DNA of 64,000 nt from the NCBI RefSeq assembly GCF_013403875.1, contig NZ_JACBNX010000017.1, positions 1-64,000 of the forward strand. Direction: 5' to 3'. The notes under the pieces were generated by a model, which was not told where the DNA came from, ran no database searches, and saw only the letters and a program-made list of their open reading frames with translations. The translations under genes were made by a program, and so were the position numbers. Below are positions 29,607-39,021 of this stretch, one piece after another. Every line of letters starts with the position of its first letter. The first letter of the stretch is position 1. The stretch comes from Burkholderia guangdongensis (GTDB taxonomy: Bacteria; Pseudomonadota; Gammaproteobacteria; Burkholderiales; Burkholderiaceae).

Positions 29607-29620
29607 CCGCTTGTCGTCAG

Positions 29621-30523
29621 TCACGCATCGAATGGCCGCTGGCCCAACACCTCGGCCACATGGTCCACGAAGCAGGTGATCCGCGCAGCCAGCGCGGTGT
29701 TGCGGTAGTAGACCGCATTGATCGATTGACGCACGTCCAGCGTCTGCTCGGGAAACAGCGGCACCAGCCTGCCGCTGCGGCGGTCTTCGCGCGTCATGAA
29801 GTCCGAGAGGCAGACGATGCCCAAGCCTGCCAACGCCATGTGGCGAAGTGTTTCGCCGCTGGATGCGGCGATCGTCGGCTGGATGCGCAGGACATTGCCG
29901 CCCGCGTCGCGTAGCGGCCAGTCGTTCAGCGTTTCAGGCTGGGTGAAGCCAAGCAGCGCATGCTGCCCGAACGGATCGGGCCCGGTCGGCGTGCCGTGAC
30001 GCTCGAGATAGGCGGGGCTGGCGAGCACCCGTATGCGGCTGGTGCCCACGGGGCGGGCGTGTAGCGTGGAGTCTTTCAGCACCCCGATGCGAAACGCCAC
30101 GTCGGTGCGTTTTTCGATCAGGTCGATGATGCCTTCGTTCGAGTTCAGCTCCAGCTCCACCTCGGGGTAGCGCGTACGGAAACCGTCGAGCAGCGGCACC
30201 AGCACATGCAGCATAAAGGGCGTGGCGGCGTCGACCCGCAGCCGCCCGGCCGGTCGCATGCGCCGCGCAGCCATCTGTTCCTCGGCTTCGTCGACCGACG
30301 CCAGGATGGCGCGAGCATGGTGCAGGAAAGCCGCGCCTTCGTCGGTCAGCTCCAGCCGCCGCGTCGTGCGGCGCAGCAGCGTGGTCTGCAGCTTGTCTTC
30401 CAACCGGCCTAGCGTGCGGCTGATGGCCGAGATCGTCAGCTCGAGATGCGCCGAGGCTGCCGTGATGGAACCCGTGTCCACCACGGCGACAAATGCCTGT
30501 AGTTCATCGAGTGTCGTCTTCAT
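29621..30523 (-). CDS. LysR-family transcriptional regulator (divergent from MFS exporter)
   Basis: A 300-residue regulator. The winged helix (residues 5-62: LQAFVAVVDTGSITAASAHL, LRRTTRRLELTDEG) and effector domain (RVDAATPFMLHVLVPLLDGF, KRTDVAFRIG) are complete. It is convergent with the AroE-like gene (14 bases) and divergent from the AraJ-like MFS gene. A 15-bp LysR box lies directly at its start (30526-30540). Codon use (many GCC, CTG, GGC) resembles the next genes more than the backbone. Confidence 0.92.
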   Translation of the reverse strand: MKTTLDELQAFVAVVDTGSITAASAHLELTISAISRTLGRLEDKLQTTLLRRTTRRLELTDEGAAFLHHARAILASVDEAEEQMAARRMRPAGRLRVDAATPFMLHVLVPLLDGFRTRYPEVELELNSNEGIIDLIEKRTDVAFRIGVLKDSTLHARPVGTSRIRVLASPAYLERHGTPTGPDPFGQHALLGFTQPETLNDWPLRDAGGNVLRIQPTIAASSGETLRHMALAGLGIVCLSDFMTREDRRSGRLVPLFPEQTLDVRQSINAVYYRNTALAARITCFVDHVAEVLGQRPFDA

Positions 30524-30525
30524 AT

Positions 30526-30540
30526 TTGAATTTTAATCAA
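30526..30540. promoter_or_regulatory. LysR-type box between LysR and MFS genes
   Basis: TTGAATTTTAATCAA is a T-N11-A inverted repeat (TTGA and TCAA arms) adjacent to the LysR start and about 90 bases before the MFS start, the usual autoregulatory position. Confidence 0.6.
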
Positions 30541-30627
30541 AAGAATTTGACCGATACAGGGCTTAATAAACAAATGTAGACATCGCACACTGCAGCCCAT
30601 CGGAAACCCAATCAAGGAGAGGCTGCG

Positions 30628-31800
30628 ATGAAGTCATCGGCCGCTTTGCTCGCCCTGGCCATTGGCGCGTTTGCCATCGGCACCACCGAATTCACCCCGA
30701 TGGGCCTGCTGCCCGTGATCGCCGACGGCGTGCAGGTCAGCATTCCCGCGGCGGGCATGCTGGTCTCCGCCTACGCGGTGGGCGTCATGGCCGGTGCGCC
30801 GGTGATGACCTTGCTGTTCAGCCGCTTCGGCAAGCGCGCTGCCCTGATGTCGCTGATGCTCATCTTCACCATCGGCAACCTGCTGTCGGCGTTTGCGCCG
30901 AGCTATACGACGCTGCTGCTGTCGCGCCTGATCACCAGCCTCAACCACGGCGCCTTCTTCGGCGTCGGCGCTGTCGTGGCCGCCAGTGTCGTGCCCAAGG
31001 AAAAACAGGCCAGCGCGATTGCGGCCATGTTCATGGGCCTGACCGTGGCCAACATCGGCGGCGTGCCGGCAGCGACCTGGATCGGGCAGCAGGTGGGCTG
31101 GCGCCTGGCCTTCGGCGGGACGGCCATGCTGGGCCTGATCACCATCGCCGCGCTGTGGCTGGCGCTGCCCAAGGGCGAACGCGGCACGCGCCCCGACGTG
31201 CGCCGCGAACTGAAGGTGCTGACTCGCCCCGAAGTGTTGTTGGCCATGGGCACCACGGTGCTGGGCGCCGGTGCGATGTTCGCGCTCTATACCTATGTGG
31301 CGCCGGTACTGGCCGACATCACCCATGCCAGCCCGAGCTTTGTGGCCTTCGCGCTGGTGCTGATCGGCGTCGGGTTCACGCTGGGCAACAGCCTGGGCGG
31401 CCGCCTGGCAGACTGGTCGCTGGATGGCGCAACCAAGCTGATTCTTGCGGCGCTCGCGATCGTCATGGCCTTGCTACCGCTGGTGATGACCACGCATGTG
31501 GGGGCGGCCATCGGGCTGGTGGTCTGGGGCGCTGCTGCCTTCGGCATCGTGCCGCCGGTGCAGATGCGCGTGATGCGGGCGGCGGCCCAGGCACCTGGCC
31601 TGGCCTCGTCCGTCAACGTCGGCGCGTTCAACCTGGGCAACGCGGTCGGCGCCGCCCTGGGCGGTGCGGTCATCGGCCAGGGGCTGGGTTATGCCGCCGT
31701 GCCCTGGGTGGGCGCGGCGCTCGCCGCTGGCGGCCTGGGGCTGGTCTGGCTGAGCAGCGCCGGCCGCCGCCGTGTCTCGGTTTCCTCTTCGTCCATCTAA
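30628..31800 (+). CDS. AraJ-like MFS efflux transporter
   Basis: A 390-residue, 12-helix major facilitator. The first helix carries the family marker FAIGTTEFTPMGLLPVIADG. The loop between helices 2 and 3 has LLFSRFGKRAALMS, and helix 5 has GLTVANIGGVPAATWIGQQV. Such proteins export sugars or drugs; the substrate is unknown. GGAGAGG lies before ATG 30628. A truncated dkgB-like gene follows after 16 bases, so the original unit was an MFS-reductase operon under the divergent LysR. Confidence 0.9.
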   Translation: MKSSAALLALAIGAFAIGTTEFTPMGLLPVIADGVQVSIPAAGMLVSAYAVGVMAGAPVMTLLFSRFGKRAALMSLMLIFTIGNLLSAFAPSYTTLLLSRLITSLNHGAFFGVGAVVAASVVPKEKQASAIAAMFMGLTVANIGGVPAATWIGQQVGWRLAFGGTAMLGLITIAALWLALPKGERGTRPDVRRELKVLTRPEVLLAMGTTVLGAGAMFALYTYVAPVLADITHASPSFVAFALVLIGVGFTLGNSLGGRLADWSLDGATKLILAALAIVMALLPLVMTTHVGAAIGLVVWGAAAFGIVPPVQMRVMRAAAQAPGLASSVNVGAFNLGNAVGAALGGAVIGQGLGYAAVPWVGAALAAGGLGLVWLSSAGRRRVSVSSSSI

Positions 31801-31816
31801 CCCAGGGAGTTTTTCC

Positions 31817-31963
31817 ATGAGCACCATCCCTTCTTTTGGCGTCGGCACCTTCCGCCTGGCGGGCCAGACCGTGATCGACTCGGTGCGCAATGCGCTGATC
31901 GCCGCGCTGGAGCGCAACGGTCGCGAGGTCAACCCCGAGGGCCTCGCCCCGGTGTGGAACTGA
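31817..31963 (+). pseudogene. dkgB-like aldo/keto reductase with in-frame internal deletion
   Basis: Only 48 codons remain. The first roughly 26 (MSTIPSFGVGTFRLAGQTVI) match the N terminus of 2,5-diketo-D-gluconate reductases of the DkgB type. The last roughly 22 (IAALERNGREVNPEGLAPVW) match their C terminus. The roughly 220 residues between, including the whole catalytic tetrad, are missing and the frame is kept. A good ribosome site (CAGGGAG) remains. It follows the MFS gene as dkgB often does in such clusters. The product would be inactive as a reductase. Confidence 0.78.
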
Positions 31964-31964
31964 C

Positions 31965-32000
31965 AAAAAAATAGCGCCGCAGGCATTCAGCTTGCGGCGC
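31965..32000 (-). terminator. Intrinsic terminator of acnB
   Basis: The stem GCGCCGCA / TGCGGCGC (31974-31981 and 31993-32000) is followed on the minus strand by a run of seven T (A run 31965-31971), 50 bases after the acnB stop. Confidence 0.8.
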
Positions 32001-32049
32001 CATTCCGTGGCACTACGACGAGAACGACACGCCGTAGCCCGACAGCACG

Positions 32050-34635
32050 TTACATCTGCACGGTGTCGGCCACTTCCTTGAAGTCGTCGATCTGGTCGAA
32101 GTTCATGTACTTGTAGATCTGGTCGCCGTTGGCGTTGATCACGCCGATGTCGGCCATGTACTCGGCTTTGGTCGGGATCTTGCCCAGGCGCGAGCAGATC
32201 GCCGCCAGTTCCGCCGAGCCGAGGTACACGTTCGTGTTCTTGCCCAGGCGGTTCGGGAAGTTACGGGTCGAGGTCGACATGACCGTCGCGCCTTCGCGCA
32301 CCTGTGCCTGGTTGCCCATGCAAAGCGAGCAGCCCGGCATTTCGGTACGGGCACCGGCCGTGCCGAACACGCCGTAGTGGCCCTCTTCGGTCAGCTGCTT
32401 CTGGTCCATCTTGGTCGGCGGGGCGACCCACAGCTTGACCGGGATGTCGCGCTTGCCTTCCAGCAGCTTCGACGCGGCACGGAAGTGACCGATGTTGGTC
32501 ATGCACGAGCCGATGAACACTTCGTCGATCTTGGCGCCGGCCACGTCCGACAGCGTCTTCACGTCGTCCGGATCGTTCGGGCAGGCCACGATCGGCTCGT
32601 GGATGTCGGCCAGGTCGATCTCGATGACGGCCGCATACTCGGCATCCGCATCCGGCGACAGCAGTTGCGGGTCGGCCAGCCACTGCTCCATCGCCTTGAT
32701 ACGGCGCTGCAGCGTGCGAGGATCGTGGTAGCCCTCGGCGACCATCCACTTCAGCAGCGTGATATTGCTGTTGAGGTATTCGATGATCGGTTCCTTGTTC
32801 AGGTGGACCGTGCAACCGGCGGCCGAACGCTCGGCGGACGCATCCGACAGTTCGAAGGCCTGCTCGACCTTCAGCTCGGGCAGGCCTTCGATTTCGAGAA
32901 TGCGGCCGGAGAAGATGTTCTTCTTGCCTTGCTTGGCGACCGTCAGCATGCCTTGCTTGATGGCGTACAGCGGGATCGCGTTGACGAGATCGCGCAGGGT
33001 CACGCCCGGCTGCATCTTGCCCTTGAAGCGGACCAGCACCGATTCCGGCATATCCAGCGGCATCGTGCCGGTGGCTGCCGCGAAGGCGACCAGGCCCGAA
33101 CCGGCCGGGAAGCTGATGCCGATCGGGAAGCGGGTGTGAGAGTCGCCGCCGGTGCCCACGGTGTCGGGCAGCAGCATGCGGTTCAGCCACGAGTGGATCA
33201 CGCCGTCACCCGGGCGCAGCGCGACGCCGCCACGGGTGCTGATGAAGTTCGGCAAGGTCTGGTGGGTCTTCACATCCACCGGCTTCGGATAGGCGGCGGT
33301 GTGGCAGAACGACTGCATGACGAGGTCGGCCGAGAAGCCGAGGCACGCCAGGTCCTTCAGTTCGTCGCGGGTCATCGGGCCGGTGGTGTCCTGCGAGCCG
33401 ACCGAGGTCATCTTCGGTTCGCAATACGTGCCCGGCCGGACACCCTGGCCTTCCGGCAAACCGCAGGCGCGGCCGACCATCTTCTGGGCCAGCGAGAAGC
33501 CCTTGCCGCTATTGGCCGGCTGCTGCGGCAGGCGGAACTGGGTCGACGGGGCCAGGCCCAGCGCTTCACGTGCCTTCGCGGTCAATCCGCGGCCGATGAT
33601 CAGCGGGATGCGGCCGCCGGCGCGCACCTCGTCGAACAGCACGTCGGACTTGACCTGGAACTCGGCGATCACTTCGCCGTTCTTCAGCGCCTTGCCTTCG
33701 TACGGGCGCAGTTCGACCACGTCGCCCATTTCCATCTTCGACACGTCGAGTTCGATCGGCAGCGCGCCGGCATCCTCCATCGTGTTGTAGAAGATCGGAG
33801 CGATCTTGCCGCCCAGGCACACGCCGCCGAAACGCTTGTTCGGAATGAACGGGATGTCTTCACCCGTGAACCACAGCACCGAGTTGGTGGCCGACTTGCG
33901 CGACGAGCCGGTACCGACCACGTCGCCCACGTAGGCGACCAGGTGGCCTTTTTCCTTCAGCGACTCGATGAACTTGATCGGGCCACGCTTGCCGTCTTCT
34001 TCCGGGGTGATGCCGGGACGGGTGTTCTTCAGCATCGCCAGCGCGTGCATCGGGATGTCCGGGCGCGTGGTGGCATCCGGGGCCGGCGACAGGTCGTCGG
34101 TGTTGGTTTCGCCCGTCACCTTGAAGACGGTGATGGTCAGGCTTTGCGGCACTTCCGGACGGCTGGTGAACCATTCGGCGTCGGCCCAGCTTTGCATCAC
34201 GGCTCGCGCGTTGGCGTTGCCCTTGTCGGCCAGTTCCTTGACGTCGTGGAACTGGTCGAACATCAGCAGGGTTTTCTTCAGCGCGTCGGCGGCCACGGCG
34301 CCCACTTCGGCGTCGGACAGCAGCTCGATCAGCGGCTGGATGTTGTAACCGCCCAGCATCGTGCCGAGCAGTTCGGTGGCATGGGTACGCGAGATCAGCG
34401 CGCAGGCGGTCTGGCCCTTGGCCACGGCGGCCAGGAAGCCCGCCTTCACGCGGGCGGCTTCGTCCACGCCGGCGGGCACGCGGTGGGTGATGAGGTCGAG
34501 CAGGGTCTGCTCTTCGCCGGCGGGCGGGTTCGTCAGCAGTTCCACCAGTTCGGCGGTCTGCTGAGCCGTCAGCGGCAGGGGGGGAATGCCGAGCGCGGCA
34601 CGTGCGGCTACGTGAGCACGAAAATTTTCAAGCAT
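32050..34635 (-). CDS. acnB: Aconitate hydratase B / 2-methylisocitrate dehydratase
   Basis: TCA-cycle enzyme interconverting citrate and isocitrate, also acting in the methylcitrate cycle. The 861 residues have the AcnB order: N-terminal HEAT-like domain ([20 protein letters not shown]), swivel domain ([20 protein letters not shown]) and Fe-S catalytic domains. The cluster cysteines are in [12 protein letters not shown] and [13 protein letters not shown], and [20 protein letters not shown] is the substrate loop. ATG 34635 matches the family start; the frame is open 15 codons further. Its GCC/GGC-rich codon use differs from the GCG-rich backbone. It has its own promoter and terminator. Confidence 0.97.
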   Translation of the reverse strand: MLENFRAHVAARAALGIPPLPLTAQQTAELVELLTNPPAGEEQTLLDLITHRVPAGVDEAARVKAGFLAAVAKGQTACALISRTHATELLGTMLGGYNIQPLIELLSDAEVGAVAADALKKTLLMFDQFHDVKELADKGNANARAVMQSWADAEWFTSRPEVPQSLTITVFKVTGETNTDDLSPAPDATTRPDIPMHALAMLKNTRPGITPEEDGKRGPIKFIESLKEKGHLVAYVGDVVGTGSSRKSATNSVLWFTGEDIPFIPNKRFGGVCLGGKIAPIFYNTMEDAGALPIELDVSKMEMGDVVELRPYEGKALKNGEVIAEFQVKSDVLFDEVRAGGRIPLIIGRGLTAKAREALGLAPSTQFRLPQQPANSGKGFSLAQKMVGRACGLPEGQGVRPGTYCEPKMTSVGSQDTTGPMTRDELKDLACLGFSADLVMQSFCHTAAYPKPVDVKTHQTLPNFISTRGGVALRPGDGVIHSWLNRMLLPDTVGTGGDSHTRFPIGISFPAGSGLVAFAAATGTMPLDMPESVLVRFKGKMQPGVTLRDLVNAIPLYAIKQGMLTVAKQGKKNIFSGRILEIEGLPELKVEQAFELSDASAERSAAGCTVHLNKEPIIEYLNSNITLLKWMVAEGYHDPRTLQRRIKAMEQWLADPQLLSPDADAEYAAVIEIDLADIHEPIVACPNDPDDVKTLSDVAGAKIDEVFIGSCMTNIGHFRAASKLLEGKRDIPVKLWVAPPTKMDQKQLTEEGHYGVFGTAGARTEMPGCSLCMGNQAQVREGATVMSTSTRNFPNRLGKNTNVYLGSAELAAICSRLGKIPTKAEYMADIGVINANGDQIYKYMNFDQIDDFKEVADTVQM

Positions 34636-34713
34636 GGGGCACCTGCTGTATCGCGTTTCAGGGGAGGGCTGTCCAGGCACGCCGAGGCTGTCCCTGGTGC
34701 TGCTTTGACCGCG

Positions 34714-34764
34714 ATTTTAGTGGCAATCCACTGTATCGTCAAATGTCTTATGTCTTATATAAGA
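34714..34764 (-). promoter_or_regulatory. acnB promoter with upstream palindromic operator
   Basis: On the minus strand TTGACG (34737-34742), a 17-base spacer and TAAAAT (34714-34719) make a good sigma-70 promoter about 80 bases before the start codon. Directly upstream of the -35 is the perfect 12-bp palindrome TCTTATATAAGA (34753-34764), with a partial direct repeat (GTCTTAT) beside it. A GntR-type regulator site is a reasonable inference. The 382-base gap 34636-35017 otherwise holds no recognised gene. Confidence 0.65.
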
Positions 34765-35017
34765 GTGTGAGGGCCGCGAGGATCCCGGTCGCCGATTGAC
34801 AACACGGATGGGCAGAGCGAATCCCTGATTGTGCACGTCGGCAAGGCGGCGCTCGACGAGACGTTCGCCTGATCCCACGCCGTGCGCCGCGACACCTTCC
34901 CCTGCGCCGTTTTGTCGAAAAACGGCAATCAATTCGTCATCGACGCCCTTTACGCTAGCGCGAGTGTCATGCAGGTCAGTCTTACGAAAAGTTGTCCAAT
35001 CCGTCTGGAGACCGCAT

Positions 35018-36709
35018 ATGAAGACCGCGCCGATTCATCCCGAGCATCACCGTCGTTTGCCCGCCCGCCGCATCGCGCTTTCCGCGCTCGCACTGGCGAT
35101 CGCCAGTGTCGCCGTTCATGCGGAGCAATCCGACTCTCCCGCCGGCCATCGCTTTTACCCCGGCTTCCTGGTGGTCAGCCGCAGCGTCTACGACAACCTG
35201 TCGAGCACCGTTCGAGTCGGCGAAGTCCTCCCGCCGAATTGCGCGAGCACCAAGGGCGGCTGCGGCGCATCGACCGGCGCGCTGGTGGACGGCACGTACC
35301 CGTACGTGTGGAACAACGATCTTTATGACGGCAGCTTCGGCATCACGTCGCGCATTCTGCTCGATCAGATCACCCCGGCCGGGGCTCTCGTCAGCACGCT
35401 CGAGGTGCCGAACGGTTTGCAGAACGGCTCGGGACATGACCAGCTCGTCACGAGCTTCAGCTCGAAATCGGAACTCGGGCTGCACCTGTCCACCGACCAC
35501 CGGTATCTGACCTTCATGGGCTACGTCGCCCCGGTCGACACGCTCGACGTCTCCAACTCGAACACCCCGGGCGCGATCGATCCGACCAATCCCGTCGGCG
35601 AGGCGGTTTATCGCGCCGTCGCGCGAATGGATCGCGATGGACATTTCCGCTTTACCGAAACGAACGCATACAGCGGCAACAACGGACGCAGCGCGATTCT
35701 GAACGACCGCGACGGCAACGACGTGTTCTACACCGCCGGCAATGCGGGCAACGGCGCGAATCCTCAGCCGAACGGCGTGATTCTCGGCGCCGGCGCGCAA
35801 TTCATCGCCCCGTCCGATCAGCATGAAGCGCAGCAGAACCCCGGCACGCCGACGCCGGTCGGCAGCTTCTCCGTGACCGAACTCGGCGCGAAGGCCGACA
35901 AGATCGGCAAGGACGACAACTTCCGCGGCATGGCCGTCTACCACAACGTGCTGTACTTCACGAAGGGCAGCGGCGGCAACGGCGTCAATACGGTCTACTT
36001 CCTCGATACGACGGGCAGCGCCTGCCCGAACGGCGTGGGCGTGCCGTCGCCGAACGCGACGCTGCCCACGACGCCGCTTGCGTACGATCCGGCCACGCTG
36101 CAAACGTCCGGCTTGCCGAGCAACATGTGTATCCTCGCCGGCTTCCCGTCCACGCCGAACAAGACGGCCACCCAGCTTTCCTATCCGTTCGGTCTCTGGT
36201 TCGCCGACGCCAATACGCTCTATGTCGCCGACGAAGGCGACGGCTACGCGGGCGGGGCGGATCTGTACACGCATGCCGCCGCGCAAACGACGGCCGGTCT
36301 GCAGAAATGGATCTACAACGCGGGCACGAAAACCTGGGCGCTCGCCTATACGCTGCAGGCGGGCTTGAATCTCGGCACCCAGTACACGGTGCCGGGCTAT
36401 CCGATGGGTTACAACTCGGCGACCGGGCTGCCGTGGGCGCCGGCAACGGACGGTCTGCGGAACCTGACGGGGCGTGTCGAGAACGATGGCACGGTTACGA
36501 TCTGGGCGATCACGTCGACGGTCAGCGGCAACGGCGATACGGGTGCCGATCCGAACAAGCTCGTTGCGATTCGCGACGTGCTGAAGAATGCGAGTGCCGC
36601 CGGCGCAGCCCAACAGAAGTTCGTGACGCTGCGCAGCGCGGGGTTCGCCGAAGTGTTGCGCGGCGTGTCGTTCACGCCGGGCACGGATGTCGATCGTCGC
36701 GCCCGGTAG
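35018..36709 (+). CDS. Exported protein of unknown function
   Basis: A 563-residue protein with a Sec signal peptide (residues about 17-38: RRIALSALALAIASVAVHAE). The mature part is rich in Gly, Asn, Thr and Asp and predicted mostly beta. It repeats short motifs with NLY/LYVADEGDGY-like and YFLDTTGS blades, which suggests a beta-propeller; this is a guess from pattern. Two cysteines (NCASTKGGCGA) may form a disulphide. ATG 35018 with GGAG upstream is chosen over the ORF start at 34829 because it puts the signal peptide at the N terminus. Convergent with the trimeric autotransporter gene. Confidence 0.75.
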   Translation: MKTAPIHPEHHRRLPARRIALSALALAIASVAVHAEQSDSPAGHRFYPGFLVVSRSVYDNLSSTVRVGEVLPPNCASTKGGCGASTGALVDGTYPYVWNNDLYDGSFGITSRILLDQITPAGALVSTLEVPNGLQNGSGHDQLVTSFSSKSELGLHLSTDHRYLTFMGYVAPVDTLDVSNSNTPGAIDPTNPVGEAVYRAVARMDRDGHFRFTETNAYSGNNGRSAILNDRDGNDVFYTAGNAGNGANPQPNGVILGAGAQFIAPSDQHEAQQNPGTPTPVGSFSVTELGAKADKIGKDDNFRGMAVYHNVLYFTKGSGGNGVNTVYFLDTTGSACPNGVGVPSPNATLPTTPLAYDPATLQTSGLPSNMCILAGFPSTPNKTATQLSYPFGLWFADANTLYVADEGDGYAGGADLYTHAAAQTTAGLQKWIYNAGTKTWALAYTLQAGLNLGTQYTVPGYPMGYNSATGLPWAPATDGLRNLTGRVENDGTVTIWAITSTVSGNGDTGADPNKLVAIRDVLKNASAAGAAQQKFVTLRSAGFAEVLRGVSFTPGTDVDRRAR

Positions 36710-36735
36710 TTTCTTGTCGTTTCCTGTCGTGCCGG

Positions 36736-38235
36736 CTACCAGCCGTAGCCGGCACCCATGCCCACGCTGTACTCCGCGCTACCGGCCGTCGAGCCGCTGA
36801 TCGTCACGGCCATGCGGCCGGCAATCTTGCGCTGGTAGCCGATCGCCAGCGCCGCCTGGCCGCGATACAGGCCCGTGCCGATCGCGACGCTGTTGTCCGT
36901 CCTGAGCGCAGCCGCACTGGCCACCATCGTCGACATCGCCGCGTTCATCGCGCCGAGGCGGTTCATGCGGCCGTTCATCTGGTCGAAGCGCCGGTCGACC
37001 TGGCTCTGCAGGTTGTCGACGCTCTGCCGGATGCCCGCCACCTGCGATTTCACGCCGTTGAGCTGCTGCACGTTGACGGCGTCGGTGTCCTGCGCGCCGG
37101 CCATCACGTGGGTGAGCACGCGCGGCTGCGGCGGCGACGAATCGACCGGAGCGATGTCGGCGCGGTCCGCTACCGGGCGTTCGCGTGGTGCCGCCGGTGG
37201 GTGCTCGGGATGCGGCTCGGGATCGGTCGCCACGTGCGGCGGCGTTTCGCTACCGGCGCCGGAATCCGGCGCCGTGGCGACGGTTCCGTCGAGCCGGTCG
37301 ATGCGGTGGTCGATGCCGGTGATCCTGCCTTGCAGATCGTCGAGCGCGGTGCGGTTTTCCTGTACGCGCCGGTCGACCGCTTTCAGCTGACTGATGTTGA
37401 CGGCGTCCGTGTCGGCCGCGCCGGCGGCAACGTGGGTGATGCGGCGCTCCTCTCCCGGGTAGCCGACCGACACTTCCGCGAACGGCACCGCCGCCGCGAT
37501 CGCGTGCACGTTCGCGCCCGGCGCATACGCGCGAGTCGAGAGGTCACTGTCCGCCACCGATTCATAACCGATCGCGACGCTTTTGTCGTTGAACACCGCC
37601 GTGCCGGAACCGATCGCGATACTGCCGTTCGTGTATGCAGCCGCATGGCGGCCGATGGCGACGGCGTCGTCGTCGCCGGTCGTTGCGCCGAGACCCAGCG
37701 CGACGGACCCTTCGCCCGCCGCGTAAGCGAAACTGCCGAGCGCGGTGGATTCTTTCCCGTCCGCCCCGGATGCTGCGCCGAACGCCGATGCATCGCGTCC
37801 CGTCGCGCGCGCGCCGACGCCGATGGCGGAAGACGCGATGCCTTCAGCGCCGGCTCCGTCGCCGATCGCCACGGCACGCGTTCCCGATGCCGACGCGGTC
37901 GCGCCCAGTGCGATCGAGCCGGCCGCCGCGGACGCGGCATCCAGGCCGACGGCCACCGCACCCGGCGCGCCGGCGCGGGCGGCGGCGCCGATGGCAATGG
38001 CGCCCGCGCCGTCCGCTTCGGTCTCGGCAGTCGCCGCCGAGTCCGCGTCGATGCGCAGGGATGCATCGAATGCCGCGTACGCGGTGAGCGGGTTGCAAGC
38101 CGCAATCGCAACGGCCACGCGCAGTGTTCCCGAACGTCGGCTGCCTCTCTCCCGGGCATGGCCGCGCGCGATGGGGGAGCCGGCGGCCCGCAAGCCGGCC
38201 GCGTTGTGTCGAGTGATGCGATGAGTCGTGTGCAT
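36736..38235 (-). CDS. YadA-like trimeric autotransporter adhesin
   Basis: A roughly 499-residue surface adhesin. It has a long N-terminal signal region (to about residue 55, ending LTAYA). The head is built of YadA/Hia left-handed repeats with recurring AIAIG/AVAVG/SIALG motifs about every 14-16 residues (80-240). Two neck modules follow (ITHVAAGAADTDAVNISQL and LTHVMAGAQDTDAVNVQQL) around a Pro-rich, coiled-coil stalk. The C-terminal anchor of about 75 residues ends EYSVGMGAGYGW. All parts of a trimeric autotransporter are present, in short form. A TTG at 38268 would add 11 residues; neither start has a good ribosome site. Confidence 0.9.
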   Translation of the reverse strand: MHTTHRITRHNAAGLRAAGSPIARGHARERGSRRSGTLRVAVAIAACNPLTAYAAFDASLRIDADSAATAETEADGAGAIAIGAAARAGAPGAVAVGLDAASAAAGSIALGATASASGTRAVAIGDGAGAEGIASSAIGVGARATGRDASAFGAASGADGKESTALGSFAYAAGEGSVALGLGATTGDDDAVAIGRHAAAYTNGSIAIGSGTAVFNDKSVAIGYESVADSDLSTRAYAPGANVHAIAAAVPFAEVSVGYPGEERRITHVAAGAADTDAVNISQLKAVDRRVQENRTALDDLQGRITGIDHRIDRLDGTVATAPDSGAGSETPPHVATDPEPHPEHPPAAPRERPVADRADIAPVDSSPPQPRVLTHVMAGAQDTDAVNVQQLNGVKSQVAGIRQSVDNLQSQVDRRFDQMNGRMNRLGAMNAAMSTMVASAAALRTDNSVAIGTGLYRGQAALAIGYQRKIAGRMAVTISGSTAGSAEYSVGMGAGYGW

Positions 38236-38424
38236 AGGGAAGGGCAGGTGACTGAATCGGACGGACAAAAAACGGCTGGCAGCGCGCGCTGCCGGCCGGG
38301 CTCGAACGTTTACCGATTCTAGGGATTACCCTTTGTCCGTTAAATCAGACTGGTCCTAAAAATGGCGACCGGATAGGCGAAACGCATCGCAGTTTGCGCG
38401 TCGTCATGGTCGAGCGCATCGTCC

Positions 38425-39021
38425 TCAGGCCCCGGCCCCGAACTGCATCACGTGCGCCGCGCGCAGCGTGTCGCCCAGCAGCTTGCCCATCGCTTCGCCG
38501 CACTGGTATGCGAGACCGTCGGAGTCGAGGCACGTGTCGCCCTCGGCGCGCGCCTTGTAGATCGGCTTGAGGGTGAAACGCGTACCGGCGGGTTTGCCTT
38601 CGGTGGCGGGAATCGCCGCCGTCGTCACGCTCGACACGTCCATTTGCCACGTCGCGTGGATCGGAACGTCCGCTCGCCGCAGGTCGGACACCGTATGGAC
38701 GCGGATCGCGTGGCTCGGCTGCAACGCCTGCAGCGCGGGCGGCACCGGGTTGGTGAACGCCATCGCATCCACCTCGACGACTTTCGACGGCACGTCGGCC
38801 AGCGCGTGTTGCAGGCCCGAGCCGAGCCCGGACATGTAGGCGCGCCCTTCGGTGCCGTACGGCGGGTTGCCGAACAACCTCGAATCGACGACGACCAGAA
38901 TCCGGTTCGCGGCCGTCGGCGGGGCGCCGGCGCTGTTCTGTTCGAGCAGGTCCGGTTGAATGACGCAACCGGCCAGCGCGGCTGCAACGGCACATGCGGT
39001 GAAACCGCGCAGTAATCTCAT
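38425..39021 (-). CDS. Putative lipoprotein
   Basis: A 198-residue protein with a lipoprotein signal (MRLLRGFTACAVAAALAGCV; lipobox LAGC, Cys19). The mature part is not recognised. It contains RILVVVDSRLFGNPPYGTEG and ends with a possible disulphide pair (DTCLDSDGLAYQCGEAMGKL). It lies upstream of the autotransporter gene in the same orientation, 190 bases away, so it could be an envelope partner. ATG 39021 is chosen because it places the lipobox correctly. Confidence 0.75.
   Translation of the reverse strand: MRLLRGFTACAVAAALAGCVIQPDLLEQNSAGAPPTAANRILVVVDSRLFGNPPYGTEGRAYMSGLGSGLQHALADVPSKVVEVDAMAFTNPVPPALQALQPSHAIRVHTVSDLRRADVPIHATWQMDVSSVTTAAIPATEGKPAGTRFTLKPIYKARAEGDTCLDSDGLAYQCGEAMGKLLGDTLRAAHVMQFGAGA

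Noticed and set aside
32377-34770. 797-codon open frame on the plus strand opposite acnB
   Set aside because: Antisense shadow of a clear acnB gene; composition is non-protein-like.
34717-34932. 71-codon minus-strand frame upstream of acnB
   Set aside because: Lies over the acnB promoter and operator; no domain.
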